DNA of 64,000 bases from Leptolyngbya sp. SIO1E4 (GCA_010672825.2 JAAHFU020000002.1:632001-696000); one strand, 5' to 3'. Positions 18,504 through 28,072 are shown, counted from the stretch's first letter. The notes: generated by a model from the sequence alone, not told the origin. Numbers and translations are program-made.

Positions 18504-19580
18504 CTAGACAGGCAAAATACGCCTAAACCATTGCTCATAACGAAGCGCCATAGCTTCTAGAGAAAATTCGGTTTCTGCTTGTTGACGACAGGCGCTTCTA
18601 TCTAATTCATCAATGCGTTCAATGGCTTGAACCAAACCCTCAACACTGTCGGGTTCGACTAGCCACCCCGTCTGCCCATGACGCACAATTTCGGTAGGGC
18701 CACCTCGCTTGTATGCGATCACAGGCACGCCACAAGCCAGGGCTTCGATGGCAACCAGGCCAAAAGCTTCAATCCATTTAGGGGTCATTAAAAGAGCGCG
18801 GCAGGTACGGAGAGCAGCTTGCAAGTCCTGCGTCTGTAAAAAGCCTAGATACTCTATCGGGGCATTGGGGAAGGTGTTTTGTAACTGTTGCCAATATGCC
18901 TGGTTTTCTAGCTTGCCCAGAATTTTAAGGGGAATGTGTGCTTTTTCAGCAGCGGCGATCGCATCCTCAAGCCCTTTTTCGGGAGAAATGCGCCCCATCC
19001 AGGCTAGGGCAGCATTCGGCCTCTCGCAATAGTCGTATAGCTTGATGTCCACCGAGCTGCCGAGAGGATAGCAATACTCCGCAAACGAAAATGTCTCAGC
19101 CTGCACTTGGGTGCAGACACCCACCGTGCCAGGAAAGGCAGGCGCGACTTGGGCGATGACAGCATCCATGGCGTCTGTGAGAGAGCCCATGCTGACAAAG
19201 TGGGCGATCGGTGTTTGAAAGAACGGTGTCAGATAAAAAGGTAACCAGTCGTAGCAGAAGTGCAAAATCAAATCATAGTCTTGCTGAACCTGATAGGCAT
19301 AAGCCCACATGGCCGATAGCACCGAAGGCTCCTGCATCACAATGGGCGTTTGACGATGGCTCGTATGGGCCGTGGGTTGTAAGTTACCTGGAATGTGCAC
19401 CAGGCGATCGCAGGTCTCTAAAACAGAATTCTCAGGGGCCAAAACAGTAATCTGATGGCCTCGCTGTCGCAACACCTGAGTCGCATTTTTGAGGATCAGC
19501 TCTACTCCTCCCCCTAACCCTGATCCTAAAGGCCCCACTGGAGTCGAGAGAACAAGCAAACGATAAGGAGATGCAGACAT
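18504..19580 (-). CDS. Family 4 glycosyltransferase, possibly tetrahydrobiopterin glucosyltransferase-like
   Basis: 358 residues with the two-Rossmann GT-B layout. The N-terminal STPVGPLGSGLGGGVEL loop and the C-terminal EAFGLVAIEALACGVPVIAY segment (E-x7-E motif of GT4 enzymes) bind the sugar-nucleotide donor. A Gly-rich N-terminus of this kind, overall length and the segment LLMTPKWIEAFG resemble, as far as I recall, the cyanobacterial UDP-glucose:tetrahydrobiopterin glucosyltransferase, which makes pterin glucosides. That identity is recall, not a database result. A generic GT4 enzyme for a cell-surface or small-molecule glycoside is the alternative. No glycan biosynthesis cluster surrounds it. 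Confidence 0.75.
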   Translation of the reverse strand: MSASPYRLLVLSTPVGPLGSGLGGGVELILKNATQVLRQRGHQITVLAPENSVLETCDRLVHIPGNLQPTAHTSHRQTPIVMQEPSVLSAMWAYAYQVQQDYDLILHFCYDWLPFYLTPFFQTPIAHFVSMGSLTDAMDAVIAQVAPAFPGTVGVCTQVQAETFSFAEYCYPLGSSVDIKLYDYCERPNAALAWMGRISPEKGLEDAIAAAEKAHIPLKILGKLENQAYWQQLQNTFPNAPIEYLGFLQTQDLQAALRTCRALLMTPKWIEAFGLVAIEALACGVPVIAYKRGGPTEIVRHGQTGWLVEPDSVEGLVQAIERIDELDRSACRQQAETEFSLEAMALRYEQWFRRILPV

Positions 19581-19611
19581 AGCCCGACAAACGCCTAATA
19601 GAACGACGCTA

Positions 19612-21051
19612 TCACGAAGATACAGTATGGGAAGACGCGCCCTCTCCCGGAAGACTCTCTATAGAAGTGTTTCCTTCCTGTAAAAGACCAGCCGGTTCAG
19701 TGGCAGAGAGACGCATATGATTAAGTTGGTCGAGCGCCCAGTTTGCCGTCTGGCGAACCTCTGGATCATCATCATTGGCAGCGTGGCCCAGTATTCGCCC
19801 TACTTGCCCCATCGAGTCATAGATTCTAGTGAGGTCACGAATCGCATTTTTCCTCACTTCAGGATTCTCATCCTGCAATGAGAGGGCCAAGGCACGATTC
19901 ATAGGTTTCAGGGTTCGTATACCAATTTCAGCCAGGGCAGCCAAGATTAAGCTTTGCTCATGGGAGTCAGCATCTACCATAAGACCAATTAAAGGCTGTA
20001 TCGCTGCCGAGTTACCCCGCTGACCTAATTCCCAAACAGATTTTCGGCGGATGCCCGAATCTGGATTATCTAAATCTTGAATCAGCTCATCGATGATATT
20101 GACCTTGGCCAACCTTGGCGTAGAAGAGGCCTGGGTCGCCAGCGCTGAGCGATTAAGGTTCGCAGAGCTTGAGGGTTTGGGCGCAATCAGTTGCGTACTG
20201 CCATTTTGGATGGCACCCGTTAAAGGAATCGGCTTTTCTTCATGAGGTGCCATCTTAGCTGAATTAGACTCTTCCTCGGTACTTTCGAGGGTCGAGGTTC
20301 CGCGGCGGGCCAGCAACAGAACGCCACCCCCGAGGCCTCCTAAAACAACAATGGCTAACCCGATGATGGCCAGGCGAAACAGCCCTCGGTTGGCTCGCTG
20401 CTCAGTAGAAGGGGCAGGGGCTTCGGCCCCTTGCGCTAAGTTAGGAACAGTTTCTTGTCCTTCTCCAAGCAGATTAATGCCTGCTTCGCTATCCTCTGAT
20501 TCTGCAGGAGGGGTCGATTCTGTCTCTCCGGCCGGAACGGTACCATCAGGGGCCGTTAAAATCGCAGCACTGTCAGGTGCTTCAAGGGCCGATGCGTCTC
20601 CCTCCAACGCTGCCGCATCTTCAGAGTCTTCTGCAGATTCTGGAGAGTCCGAATCTGCACTCGATTCTTCATCCTCTGCGGAGAACGCCATGGGGGCGTC
20701 AGGATCATTCAATTGCTCTTGAGTTACGGAATCTAGAACACCACTACCGGCTAGACCCGCAGCTCGCTGAAAATCAGCCAGTGCCTTTTGGGTGCCTGGG
20801 CCATAAATACCGTCAATCGGCCCACCGTAGTAGCCCAAACTTGCTAAGCGAGTTTGAAGACTTTGAACAATTGGTGAAGCTTGCTGCTGATCTGGGGTAT
20901 CTTCAGAACTCTCAGATTGACTCGTCGAATCAGAATCCTGAGCCAGTAAAGTTCCTTGTTGAGATCCTAAAAAATCTTGGGCAATCGCTGTAGAACCCAT
21001 TCCCCAAGTTGCGATACAAGTAAGTAAGACGAATAAAATTCGATGAGACAT
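19612..21051 (-). CDS. Peptidoglycan-binding / transmembrane / HEAT-repeat protein
   Basis: 479 residues. A signal peptide (to about residue 25) is followed by a peptidoglycan-binding domain at about 60-115 (LQTRLASLGYYGGPIDGIYG, then TQKALADFQRAAGL). About 125-220 is an acidic, disordered Ser/Glu/Asp region. One membrane helix lies at about 225-250 (LAIIGLAIVVLGGLGGGVL). HEAT-type helical repeats occupy about 315-455 (RKSVWELGQRGNSAAIQPL, DPEVRQTANWALDQL). The order suggests a wall-binding part outside, one membrane crossing and a HEAT scaffold in the cytoplasm. This is an unusual but coherent arrangement. Its upstream region is the 1.2 kb gap. Confidence 0.75.
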   Translation of the reverse strand: MSHRILFVLLTCIATWGMGSTAIAQDFLGSQQGTLLAQDSDSTSQSESSEDTPDQQQASPIVQSLQTRLASLGYYGGPIDGIYGPGTQKALADFQRAAGLAGSGVLDSVTQEQLNDPDAPMAFSAEDEESSADSDSPESAEDSEDAAALEGDASALEAPDSAAILTAPDGTVPAGETESTPPAESEDSEAGINLLGEGQETVPNLAQGAEAPAPSTEQRANRGLFRLAIIGLAIVVLGGLGGGVLLLARRGTSTLESTEEESNSAKMAPHEEKPIPLTGAIQNGSTQLIAPKPSSSANLNRSALATQASSTPRLAKVNIIDELIQDLDNPDSGIRRKSVWELGQRGNSAAIQPLIGLMVDADSHEQSLILAALAEIGIRTLKPMNRALALSLQDENPEVRKNAIRDLTRIYDSMGQVGRILGHAANDDDPEVRQTANWALDQLNHMRLSATEPAGLLQEGNTSIESLPGEGASSHTVSS

Positions 21052-22233
21052 TTTGTAAAGACCACTAAGCCCCGTTCTTTACTGAGAGCAGATCGACTAG
21101 CCTAAAAAGCAACGCACCACTTTTACGTATTTCCTACAATAGCCATGACTAGGGTGTCTGTCTGGTGACTACTTTTTCACACTCTAACTAAATTTATCCC
21201 ACTGAACCGTATTTCATATCAGGAGATGAAGATTGCCGCCTCGGTAGAATTGACCTGTTGCTCAGTTAATCATTGATTTCATAACAGAGCACATTTAATA
21301 ACAGCGGCTCAGGCCATCTTGGGGACTATTGCATTGGTGATGACTAATTAACCTGCAACCCTAAAAACTGGAACGCTCTCTAAAACCGATGAAGGCCGCA
21401 TCAGCCCCTAGGGATCACATCATCGTAGATAGCAACCCAGACCTGATTTGACGAGCTGTCCCATCCTGTAGACAGTATTGATTTAGATCAATGCTCTTTT
21501 CACCCGGTGTTTTCAAAAACATTCGCTAGCAACACTCTACATAGGACTCTACATAGAGATGGGATGCCTTTACGGAGATGGCACACAGAATGTACCTTTC
21601 ATCTCAACGCCCCGTCTCCAGGACAAAGAACATAAACTCTTCACTCACCTTAGAGATCGAGAATATGCCTGATGTCTGATGCCTATTGATTGAACAGGTG
21701 TCCTTGTAGGTGGCCAAGCTCTCTGAAATAGAGTTAACAATGCTTCCCCGATGCTTGTTCATAGGATACCCCCAATTCAGTGGAGGAATGTCATCGTCAA
21801 CGGTGATTCTGTGGAGGTATCAGCTTCTCTATGAGCGAGATGCTCTAGCCATTTTAAGGAGTATCATCACCGTAGTATTACTGCGGTGATGATACCCAAA
21901 CCAACCTATTGAGCGATTCTGGCCTCACATTCGCGCCCCCCTGCATCAGCCTCAAGACCCATAACAGAGTTCTAACAACACCGGTTTTGGTTGCAGACTT
22001 GATCTTTGAGTTGGACTTTGAGGCACCCAGATCAAAAAATCATCCCGCAATAAGAATCCGGTCTCTTTCGCACTTCAGCCGTTACAGCATTTCTTTGCCT
22101 GGTGAGGTACATCACTTTACCTGAGCACAAGAGTTTCAGGTCGTTATTTGTACCTCACTAGCTTCAGAAACGCTGTATCTAGTTAAGCCTTGTAGAAGCC
22201 CAGTTCCTGGACACGGTCTTGTTTGGAGCACTC
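21052..22233. other. 1.2 kb region without a convincing gene
   Basis: No reading frame here looks like a protein. The stretch between two minus-strand genes should carry the promoter of the peptidoglycan-binding/HEAT gene near 21060-21150. It holds a direct repeat ACTCTACATAG (21534-21557, two copies one base apart), a very strong hairpin at 21861-21895, and a 9-base inverted repeat GTGAGGTAC/GTACCTCAC at 22102-22158. An unrecognised small RNA or decayed element is possible. No transposase remnant was recognised. Confidence 0.5.
21861..21895. repeat. Strong 16-base-pair hairpin with three-base loop
   Basis: GTATCATCACCG (21861-21872) pairs with CGGTGATGATAC (21884-21895). The intervening TAGT-ATT-ACTG extends the stem to 16 pairs with one G-T wobble. 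There is no T run, so it is not a classical terminator on either strand. It could be the 3' end of an RNA, a protein-binding cruciform or a palindromic repeat. Confidence 0.7.
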
Positions 22234-23181
22234 TTAGAGAAAGCAAATGGCGTCTGGTGTAGAGGGGCAGACAAAGTCTTCCAGTGGATTGTTGTATAGA
22301 TAGACCTCAGTCAGGCTGGGCAGTTGCTGTAACACTCCGGTCTCTACAATCTGATTGCGATTGAGATTGAGTTCCTCTAGATTCACTAAGGACTTTAAGG
22401 GAGAAATATCTACGATCTGATTAGAACTCAGGTCAAGTTGTTCTAGGGCAGTGAGCGTTTCAATAGGGCCCATGTCAACAACTGCGTTGTGATTGAGATG
22501 CAGAATTTCTAGTTGGCTGAGGGAAGATAAAGGTGCAATGTCGCTAATTTGGTTCCGCCCCAGGTAAAGTGCCTTGAGCATGCTTAATCCGCTTAGGGCT
22601 GATAGATCAGTAATCTGGTTTTCTAAAAGGACAAGGTTCTGCAACTGTTCCAGTGCAGCGAGCGGCTTTAAATCAGTAATTTGGTTAGCGCTGAGTGACA
22701 GCCGTTGCAAGTTGGTGAGGGTAGCTAACGGCCCAATATCAACAACTTGGTTATTGTGAAGCACTAATTCACGTAATAAGGGTAAGGTTGCTAACGGGCG
22801 CAAATCTTCAAGTCCACGACTGCTGAGGTTTAGCAAGGTCAACGTAGAGGCACGACGGCTGGCCTCAGTGCAGTCTTCTGTGCCCAGTGCTTCTAGTAAG
22901 GTAGCGACCGTATGTTTGGCGCTAGTGTCTAGCCGATCCTGAGACAGGCACCAATCTTCGAAAATATAGGGAGTTGTTGGGGCAATGGGGGTGGAATTAG
23001 GGGCATCACGTTGGGTCATCAGTTCGGCCCAACTGGGAAGGGTAATTAGGCCAGCCACTAGAGATATTAAAGACGCGGCTGCATATTTCATCTGCTCCAT
23101 GGGGATATTTAAAGAGTAAAGTTGCAAGGGTGTTGAGTCGTCGTTTTCAAGTTCTAACTTGACTGTTGCGTTCAGGGACAT
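22234..23181 (-). CDS. Secreted leucine-rich-repeat protein (internalin/SDS22-like)
   Basis: 315 residues. About eight 22-residue leucine-rich repeats run from about 115 to 300, with the pattern LxxLxLxxNQIxDIxPL (NLQRLSLSANQITDLKPL). The chain closes with DFVCPSTPDAICFL, whose two cysteines may cap the array. The outermost ATG (23181, AAGG in front) puts 30 residues ahead of a good signal peptide (MKYAAASLISLVAGLITLP). Starting at 23100 or 23091 would expose it directly and may be the true start. The repeats form a protein-binding surface, probably in the periplasm or outside. The gene is divergent from the photosensor kinase, 126 bases apart. Confidence 0.8.
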   Translation of the reverse strand: MSLNATVKLELENDDSTPLQLYSLNIPMEQMKYAAASLISLVAGLITLPSWAELMTQRDAPNSTPIAPTTPYIFEDWCLSQDRLDTSAKHTVATLLEALGTEDCTEASRRASTLTLLNLSSRGLEDLRPLATLPLLRELVLHNNQVVDIGPLATLTNLQRLSLSANQITDLKPLAALEQLQNLVLLENQITDLSALSGLSMLKALYLGRNQISDIAPLSSLSQLEILHLNHNAVVDMGPIETLTALEQLDLSSNQIVDISPLKSLVNLEELNLNRNQIVETGVLQQLPSLTEVYLYNNPLEDFVCPSTPDAICFL

Positions 23182-23307
23182 CTGCCCTTGATTGCTCTAA
23201 TCTGGATCAGAGTCGGGGCGTCTGTTCGATGTGTTGCCTATTCACAATTCTCGCCTTCTCTGTTTGGAATCAGTTGTCCTCTCCATTTGTAGGACTCTGG
23301 AGACGCT

Positions 23308-26300
23308 ATGCCCAACCAGTCTTCTGCCTCGGCTGCTACTAGCCACCTCAATTTACCGATGTCCGTTGCCGCTACGCTGCTTTCCCAGGCCCTGGATGGT
23401 GTGCCAACTGCGGTATACGTTAAAGACCGCCAGCACCGATGGTTGTTTGCAAATGTAGCGTGTTGTGATTTATTGGGGCGATCGCAGGCGCAGATTATTG
23501 AGACACCAGAATCAGCAATTTTGCCTGCGACCCTGGCGAATCAATTTCGGCAGCAGGATGAAACACTCTTTCAAGGACAGCCTAGCTCAATCCAGCGTGT
23601 GACGTTGGTAAATCGTGAAGGGAGTCGTCTTATCCTGAGCCGACGCACAGAGCTGACAGCTGATGGCACCTTGTTGCTATGTTTCTTACAACCGTGCAGT
23701 GAGGTTGTGACCCCTCCAAGCACGACGGCGGAGGCATTGCCTGAAAATGTGCCTCAATTTCAGGCCTTGTTAGCCAACGTACCTGCCGTCATTTATCAGC
23801 TTTGCCGTGGATCTGATGGGCAGATCCGATGTACGTTTGTTAGCTCTGGTGCGTTCGAAGCCCTGGGAATTGCGTCAGAAGTCATTCAGGCCAATCCTGA
23901 TGTCATCCTGAACTATATCCATCCTTTAGATCGGCCTAATTTTGAGGGTATCTTAACCCCTTTCTCAAAATCGGCTCCTTGGCGTTGGGAAGGGCGTTAC
24001 TACAAACCGAGTGGGGAACAACGGTGGCTACAAACAGCGGCCCGTCTGCAGGCAATGCCAGATGGCACCCTGGTCTGGGATGGGCTACTGATGGATATTA
24101 CCAGCCGCAAGCAGGTAGCCGCAGCGACCATTGAGCAGGCGGTCATGGAACAGGCCCTGGCCGATAATGAAGCCCGTTTCCGCACGATCGCAGCCACCAT
24201 CCCCGGCGCACTCTTTCAATTGCGCGTGCAGTCAGGGCAATGCTCAATTGATTATGTGAGCGATCGCATTCGCGATATTGCAGGGGTGTCCCCCCGGGAC
24301 ATTATGGAAGACGCCCGGGTGCTTCTGGAGCGGATTCACCCGTTGGATCGCGATCGCCTGCAAGTCACGATCGGGGCAGCCATCTCTAACATTAGCCCGT
24401 GGCAGTTTGAAGGGCGCATTATCACCCCAGACGGCCACACCCGATGGTGGCACGGGGATGCCATGCCTTTACAGCAGCCCCAGGACGGCGTTGTGTTTTG
24501 CGGGGTGGTGCTTGATATCACCGAACGCAAAACCATCGAAGAAGCCTATCAAGAAAACGAACGGCGGCTACGCATGGCCCTGAATGTCTCTGGGATGGGG
24601 GTATGGACCTGGGATCTAGCCAGCGACCAGATGACCTGGACCACTGAACCGGGCAGCTTGTTTGGGTCAACAGCAGCCACCTTTTGCGACACTTTCGAAT
24701 CTTATTTGCAGAAGATTTGTTCTAGCGATCGCGCTTCCTTGCGTCAGGCCATGGGGCAATCTCTGGAACAAGGTCACGATTACCGCATTGAATACCGGAT
24801 TTCCCTTGGAGACGGCACGATTCGCTGGATTCGCGAGCGGGGCGGGCCTTGGCGAGATCGAGACGGCATCGTCATCGGGTTAATGGGGACAGTAATCGAT
24901 ATTACTGATCTCAAAACTGCTGACGCCGCCTTAGCAGAGAGCGAAGAGCGCTACCGGACGCTGCTCAACAATATCCCTGGCACCGTCTATCGGTGTCAGA
25001 TTGGTAAAGATTGGACGTTGCTTTTCCAAAGTGAAGCAATTGCTGACATTAGCGGTTACCCCGTTGATCACCCGATTCATCAAGAAGGCTGGCGACTCAT
25101 TCATGCCGATGATCGAGATCGCGTTGATCAAGAAACCGCAGCGGCGATCGCCCAACGCCGCCCCTTTGATGTGGAGTATCGGATTCTCCATGCAGACGGC
25201 AGCATTCGTTGGGTGCAAAATACGGGACAGCCGATTACCAATATCACTGGGGCAGTAGAGTTCATTGATGGCGTGCTGACAGACATTACCCGCCGCAAAG
25301 AATCTGAAACTCGCTTCCGAGAACTTGCCCAGCGGGAAGTGCTCATCAACCGCATTTCTACCCAAATTCGAGAGTCTCTAGAATTAACGCCAATTTTGCA
25401 GACCACTGTGCAGGCAGTCCGGCACCAACTGGCAACGGATCGGGTTGTGGTTTATCGCTTTGAGGACGATTGGATGGGGGAGGTCGTGGTTGAAGCGGTC
25501 GTTTCCCCTTGGCAATCGACCCTGGGGGAACTGGGTGCCGATAATTGCTTTCCCTCAGGGTATGCCAACTATTATGAGTCGGGCCGGGTGCGCGCCATTG
25601 ACGACATTTATCAAGCGGGACTAGACGAATGCCACCTACACTATCTTGAAAGCTTGCAGGTACGGGCAAGTCTGATTGTGCCGATTTTGCTGCAAAAGAG
25701 GCTCTGGGGTTTGCTGATTGCCCATGAATGCCGGGGGGTGAGGCATTGGACGGGCAGTGAGATTGAACTGCTGATTTCATTGGCAGGGCAAGCCGGAATT
25801 GCCATTGGGCAAGCAGACCTATATCAGCGAGCGACGGAAAATGCGATTCGGGCTCGACAGCAGGCCGAAGATTTAGAAGCGACTCTGGCCGAGTTACAGC
25901 GGACTCAAGCGCAACTGGTGCAAACCGAGAAAATGTCGAGCTTAGGCCAACTGGTGGCAGGGGTTGCTCATGAAATCAACAATCCGGTCAGTTTTATCAG
26001 CGGGAACATTAGCCATGCATGGCGATATACCCAGGACCTGCTGGCTCTCATCCAACAATACCAAGCGTTCTATCCAACCCCTCCTCCTGAGCTTTTGGCC
26101 CTAATCCAAAAGATTGATCTGGAGTTTTTAGCAGAAGACTTTCCAAAACTGCTGGAGTCGATGCGGATCGGGGCAGATCGGATCAAGAGCATTGTCACTT
26201 CCCTGCGTCACTTTTCTCGAATGGATGAGGCTGAAATTAAAGCCGTGGACATCCACGATGGCTTAGAAAGTACGCTGATGATTTTGCAGAACCGTCTGAA

Positions 26301-26736
26301 GGCAAACGGCGATCGCCCTGAAGTGAGATTACATCGGATGTATGCTGAGCTGCCACCGGTAGAATGCTATGCCGGACAGCTCAATCAGGTCTTTATGAAC
26401 CTGATCAGCAACGCCATTGACGCCCTAGAAGATCAAATGCAGGTGGGTAAACAACAGCCTCCCCCTGAAATTTGCATCGCCACTGAACAGGTCCCCCCGA
26501 ACCAAGTCCGCATCACGATCGCGGATAATGGGCCAGGGATCTCAACCCAGAAAAGACGACGAATTTTTGAACCGTTCTACACGACCAAACCCATCGGCAA
26601 GGGCACGGGGATTGGACTATCCATTAGCTATCAAATCGTGACGGAGCGCCACCAAGGCACCCTTAATTGTGAATCGCAGCCAGGCGAGGGCACAACCTTT
26701 CACATCATGATCCCCCTGCGCCAGGGAACCACTTAA
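23308..26736 (+). CDS. Multi-PAS, DXCF-type cyanobacteriochrome GAF sensor histidine kinase
   Basis: 1142 residues, no membrane helix. Five PAS domains (about 20-140, 148-270, 285-405, 415-540, 545-665; several end in DITxRK-type PAC segments) precede a phytochrome-like GAF domain (about 690-845), a HisKA helix with His888 in AGVAHEINNP, and an HATPase domain (NLISNAIDALED, IADNGPGI, GKGTGIGLSI). The GAF domain has DNCF with Cys747 and the canonical ECH with Cys775, exactly 28 residues apart, the pattern of DXCF cyanobacteriochromes that bind phycoviolobilin-type chromophores through two cysteines. It is therefore probably a blue/green or similar light-sensing kinase. No response regulator is adjacent. 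GGAG sits just before the ATG. Confidence 0.88.
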   Translation: MPNQSSASAATSHLNLPMSVAATLLSQALDGVPTAVYVKDRQHRWLFANVACCDLLGRSQAQIIETPESAILPATLANQFRQQDETLFQGQPSSIQRVTLVNREGSRLILSRRTELTADGTLLLCFLQPCSEVVTPPSTTAEALPENVPQFQALLANVPAVIYQLCRGSDGQIRCTFVSSGAFEALGIASEVIQANPDVILNYIHPLDRPNFEGILTPFSKSAPWRWEGRYYKPSGEQRWLQTAARLQAMPDGTLVWDGLLMDITSRKQVAAATIEQAVMEQALADNEARFRTIAATIPGALFQLRVQSGQCSIDYVSDRIRDIAGVSPRDIMEDARVLLERIHPLDRDRLQVTIGAAISNISPWQFEGRIITPDGHTRWWHGDAMPLQQPQDGVVFCGVVLDITERKTIEEAYQENERRLRMALNVSGMGVWTWDLASDQMTWTTEPGSLFGSTAATFCDTFESYLQKICSSDRASLRQAMGQSLEQGHDYRIEYRISLGDGTIRWIRERGGPWRDRDGIVIGLMGTVIDITDLKTADAALAESEERYRTLLNNIPGTVYRCQIGKDWTLLFQSEAIADISGYPVDHPIHQEGWRLIHADDRDRVDQETAAAIAQRRPFDVEYRILHADGSIRWVQNTGQPITNITGAVEFIDGVLTDITRRKESETRFRELAQREVLINRISTQIRESLELTPILQTTVQAVRHQLATDRVVVYRFEDDWMGEVVVEAVVSPWQSTLGELGADNCFPSGYANYYESGRVRAIDDIYQAGLDECHLHYLESLQVRASLIVPILLQKRLWGLLIAHECRGVRHWTGSEIELLISLAGQAGIAIGQADLYQRATENAIRARQQAEDLEATLAELQRTQAQLVQTEKMSSLGQLVAGVAHEINNPVSFISGNISHAWRYTQDLLALIQQYQAFYPTPPPELLALIQKIDLEFLAEDFPKLLESMRIGADRIKSIVTSLRHFSRMDEAEIKAVDIHDGLESTLMILQNRLKANGDRPEVRLHRMYAELPPVECYAGQLNQVFMNLISNAIDALEDQMQVGKQQPPPEICIATEQVPPNQVRITIADNGPGISTQKRRRIFEPFYTTKPIGKGTGIGLSISYQIVTERHQGTLNCESQPGEGTTFHIMIPLRQGTT

Positions 26737-26738
26737 TG

Positions 26739-26771
26739 AACGCTATCCCCAATGACCAGGGGTTGAGCGTT
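26739..26771. terminator. Bidirectional hairpin between convergent genes
   Basis: AACGCT (26739-26744) pairs with AGCGTT (26766-26771) and CCCC (26747-26750) with GGGG (26759-26762), separated by small internal loops. It lies exactly between the converging stops of the kinase and the DUF2062 gene. T runs are short, so termination is likely but not certain. Confidence 0.5.
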
Positions 26772-26775
26772 TCAA

Positions 26776-27324
26776 TCACGGCTCGGGATGGCGCAGCTTA
26801 CGATAGCGCCTGTTCACTCGCCGAATTAATGGCAGCCCGATAAGGTAGCTCAGGAGACCGAAAATCAGCCCCATGGCAAAGCTGCCGAGCATTAGGGTAA
26901 CGGTAACATCGGCCCCTGTTTCTAACCAGGATTCTATCGACTCCAGGTTGGTAAAGGGTTGAGCACCAGAGCGGCCCAGAATCCAAGCCCCTACCTGATA
27001 ATTGAACGCAAAAATAGGGAGGTAGGTTAGCGGGTTGCTCACCCAGGTTCCCCCCGCCGCCATAAAAGGATTGCCTCTAATGCGTAGGGCGATCGCAACC
27101 CCGATAATCGTCTGCAGACCAAATAATGGAAACATGCCTGCAAAAACACCTGCAGCCAACCCCCGAGCCAACTCTTTGGGATGCCCTCTCAGGCGGATGA
27201 ACTTAAGATATATGTACCGAATACGCCGTCGCCAACGCTCCCAAAAAGAGTGTCGTGAGGGTGTCGAAGATACATTTGGAGAAATTGGCACTAAAGACTT
27301 TGCAAATAACTGTGTCAGCGGCAC
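26776..27324 (-). CDS. DUF2062 family membrane protein
   Basis: 182 residues. A basic stretch (ERWRRRIRYIYLKFIRLRG) precedes the characteristic DUF2062 segment PKELARGLAAGVFAGMFPLF and membrane helices near 70-90, 105-125 and 145-170; WVSNPLTYLPIFAFNYQVG is also typical. The family has no established biochemical role. It is found widely in bacteria, often near glycosyltransferase genes, though none is adjacent here. Length is normal. It converges on the kinase gene with only 39 bases between stops. Confidence 0.85.
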   Translation of the reverse strand: MPLTQLFAKSLVPISPNVSSTPSRHSFWERWRRRIRYIYLKFIRLRGHPKELARGLAAGVFAGMFPLFGLQTIIGVAIALRIRGNPFMAAGGTWVSNPLTYLPIFAFNYQVGAWILGRSGAQPFTNLESIESWLETGADVTVTLMLGSFAMGLIFGLLSYLIGLPLIRRVNRRYRKLRHPEP

Positions 27325-27469
27325 AAGCAGAACTACTTATCCTAAAAAGAACATAAAACCTTTCTTTATTCTATGGGTTTGAATAAAGCACTGGGGATAT
27401 CAGGAGGCCAAAAAGCGATAAACTTGCCCACAAACTTGCTCATGCTTGGCGGTTCTGCAGCTTCGCAAT

Positions 27470-28072
27470 TCAGGGCCGGTTGATAGAATTCAGCACCCAT
27501 AGCGTGCACGCTAACCCCCCAAAGTGGGCTAGCAGAATGTTGGTCGTTGCCTGCACCACAAAAATATCTAGCGACTGTACATATTGATTCACGTTGCCTG
27601 CACCCCCAAAAAAGGCTGCACCTTGGGGTTGTAAGAGGGCTTTTGCTAACAGTGATCCAACGATTGCCTCAGCACCTAAAAGCGTCAGCAGCATCCCGCC
27701 CATGCTGATGTAGAGCCCGAATTTTAAAATCCTAATAGCGTCTTTAGGTTTGGGACGACGAGACTCATCTCGGCCACGGAGATGACGAGCAATTCGCGTA
27801 TAGCGAAAAGCCCAATAAGCCCCCAGATATACCGCAACCAGCCCACACGCAGAGAAGAATAACCCGGCCCCGGCACCCGGGTCAGTATTGCCGCCTGAAC
27901 GGGCAGTCAGGCTAGCAACGGCAAACAAGAGAGCAAGGCTAGAAATCACACCCAAAACAACCTGCATCCAGAAGCTAATCCAGCCCATCCAACGGAAGGC
28001 TCCTGAAATGCGGCGGACGGCGGGGGGCAGCGAATACTCAAGTTCTCCGGTCATGGATTGAGGCCGAACCAT
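27470..28072 (-). CDS. DUF3611 family membrane protein
   Basis: 200 residues from the chosen start. Four hydrophobic helices are visible (WISFWMQVVLGVISSLALLF, then AGLFFSACGLVAVYLGAYW, GLYISMGGMLLTLLGAEAIV, and one near the C-terminus). The N-terminal pattern ELEYSLPPAVRRISGAFRW is typical of DUF3611 proteins of cyanobacteria and plastid-bearing eukaryotes. Function is unknown. The frame is open 18 codons further up (28126), but conserved sequence starts around the ATG at 28072 or 28054. The gene is divergent from tldD with about 150 bases between them. Confidence 0.8.
   Translation of the reverse strand: MVRPQSMTGELEYSLPPAVRRISGAFRWMGWISFWMQVVLGVISSLALLFAVASLTARSGGNTDPGAGAGLFFSACGLVAVYLGAYWAFRYTRIARHLRGRDESRRPKPKDAIRILKFGLYISMGGMLLTLLGAEAIVGSLLAKALLQPQGAAFFGGAGNVNQYVQSLDIFVVQATTNILLAHFGGLACTLWVLNSINRP

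Noticed and set aside
21909-22124. 71-codon + frame in the 1.2 kb gap
   Set aside because: No protein-like pattern, no ribosome-binding site and no recognisable relative.
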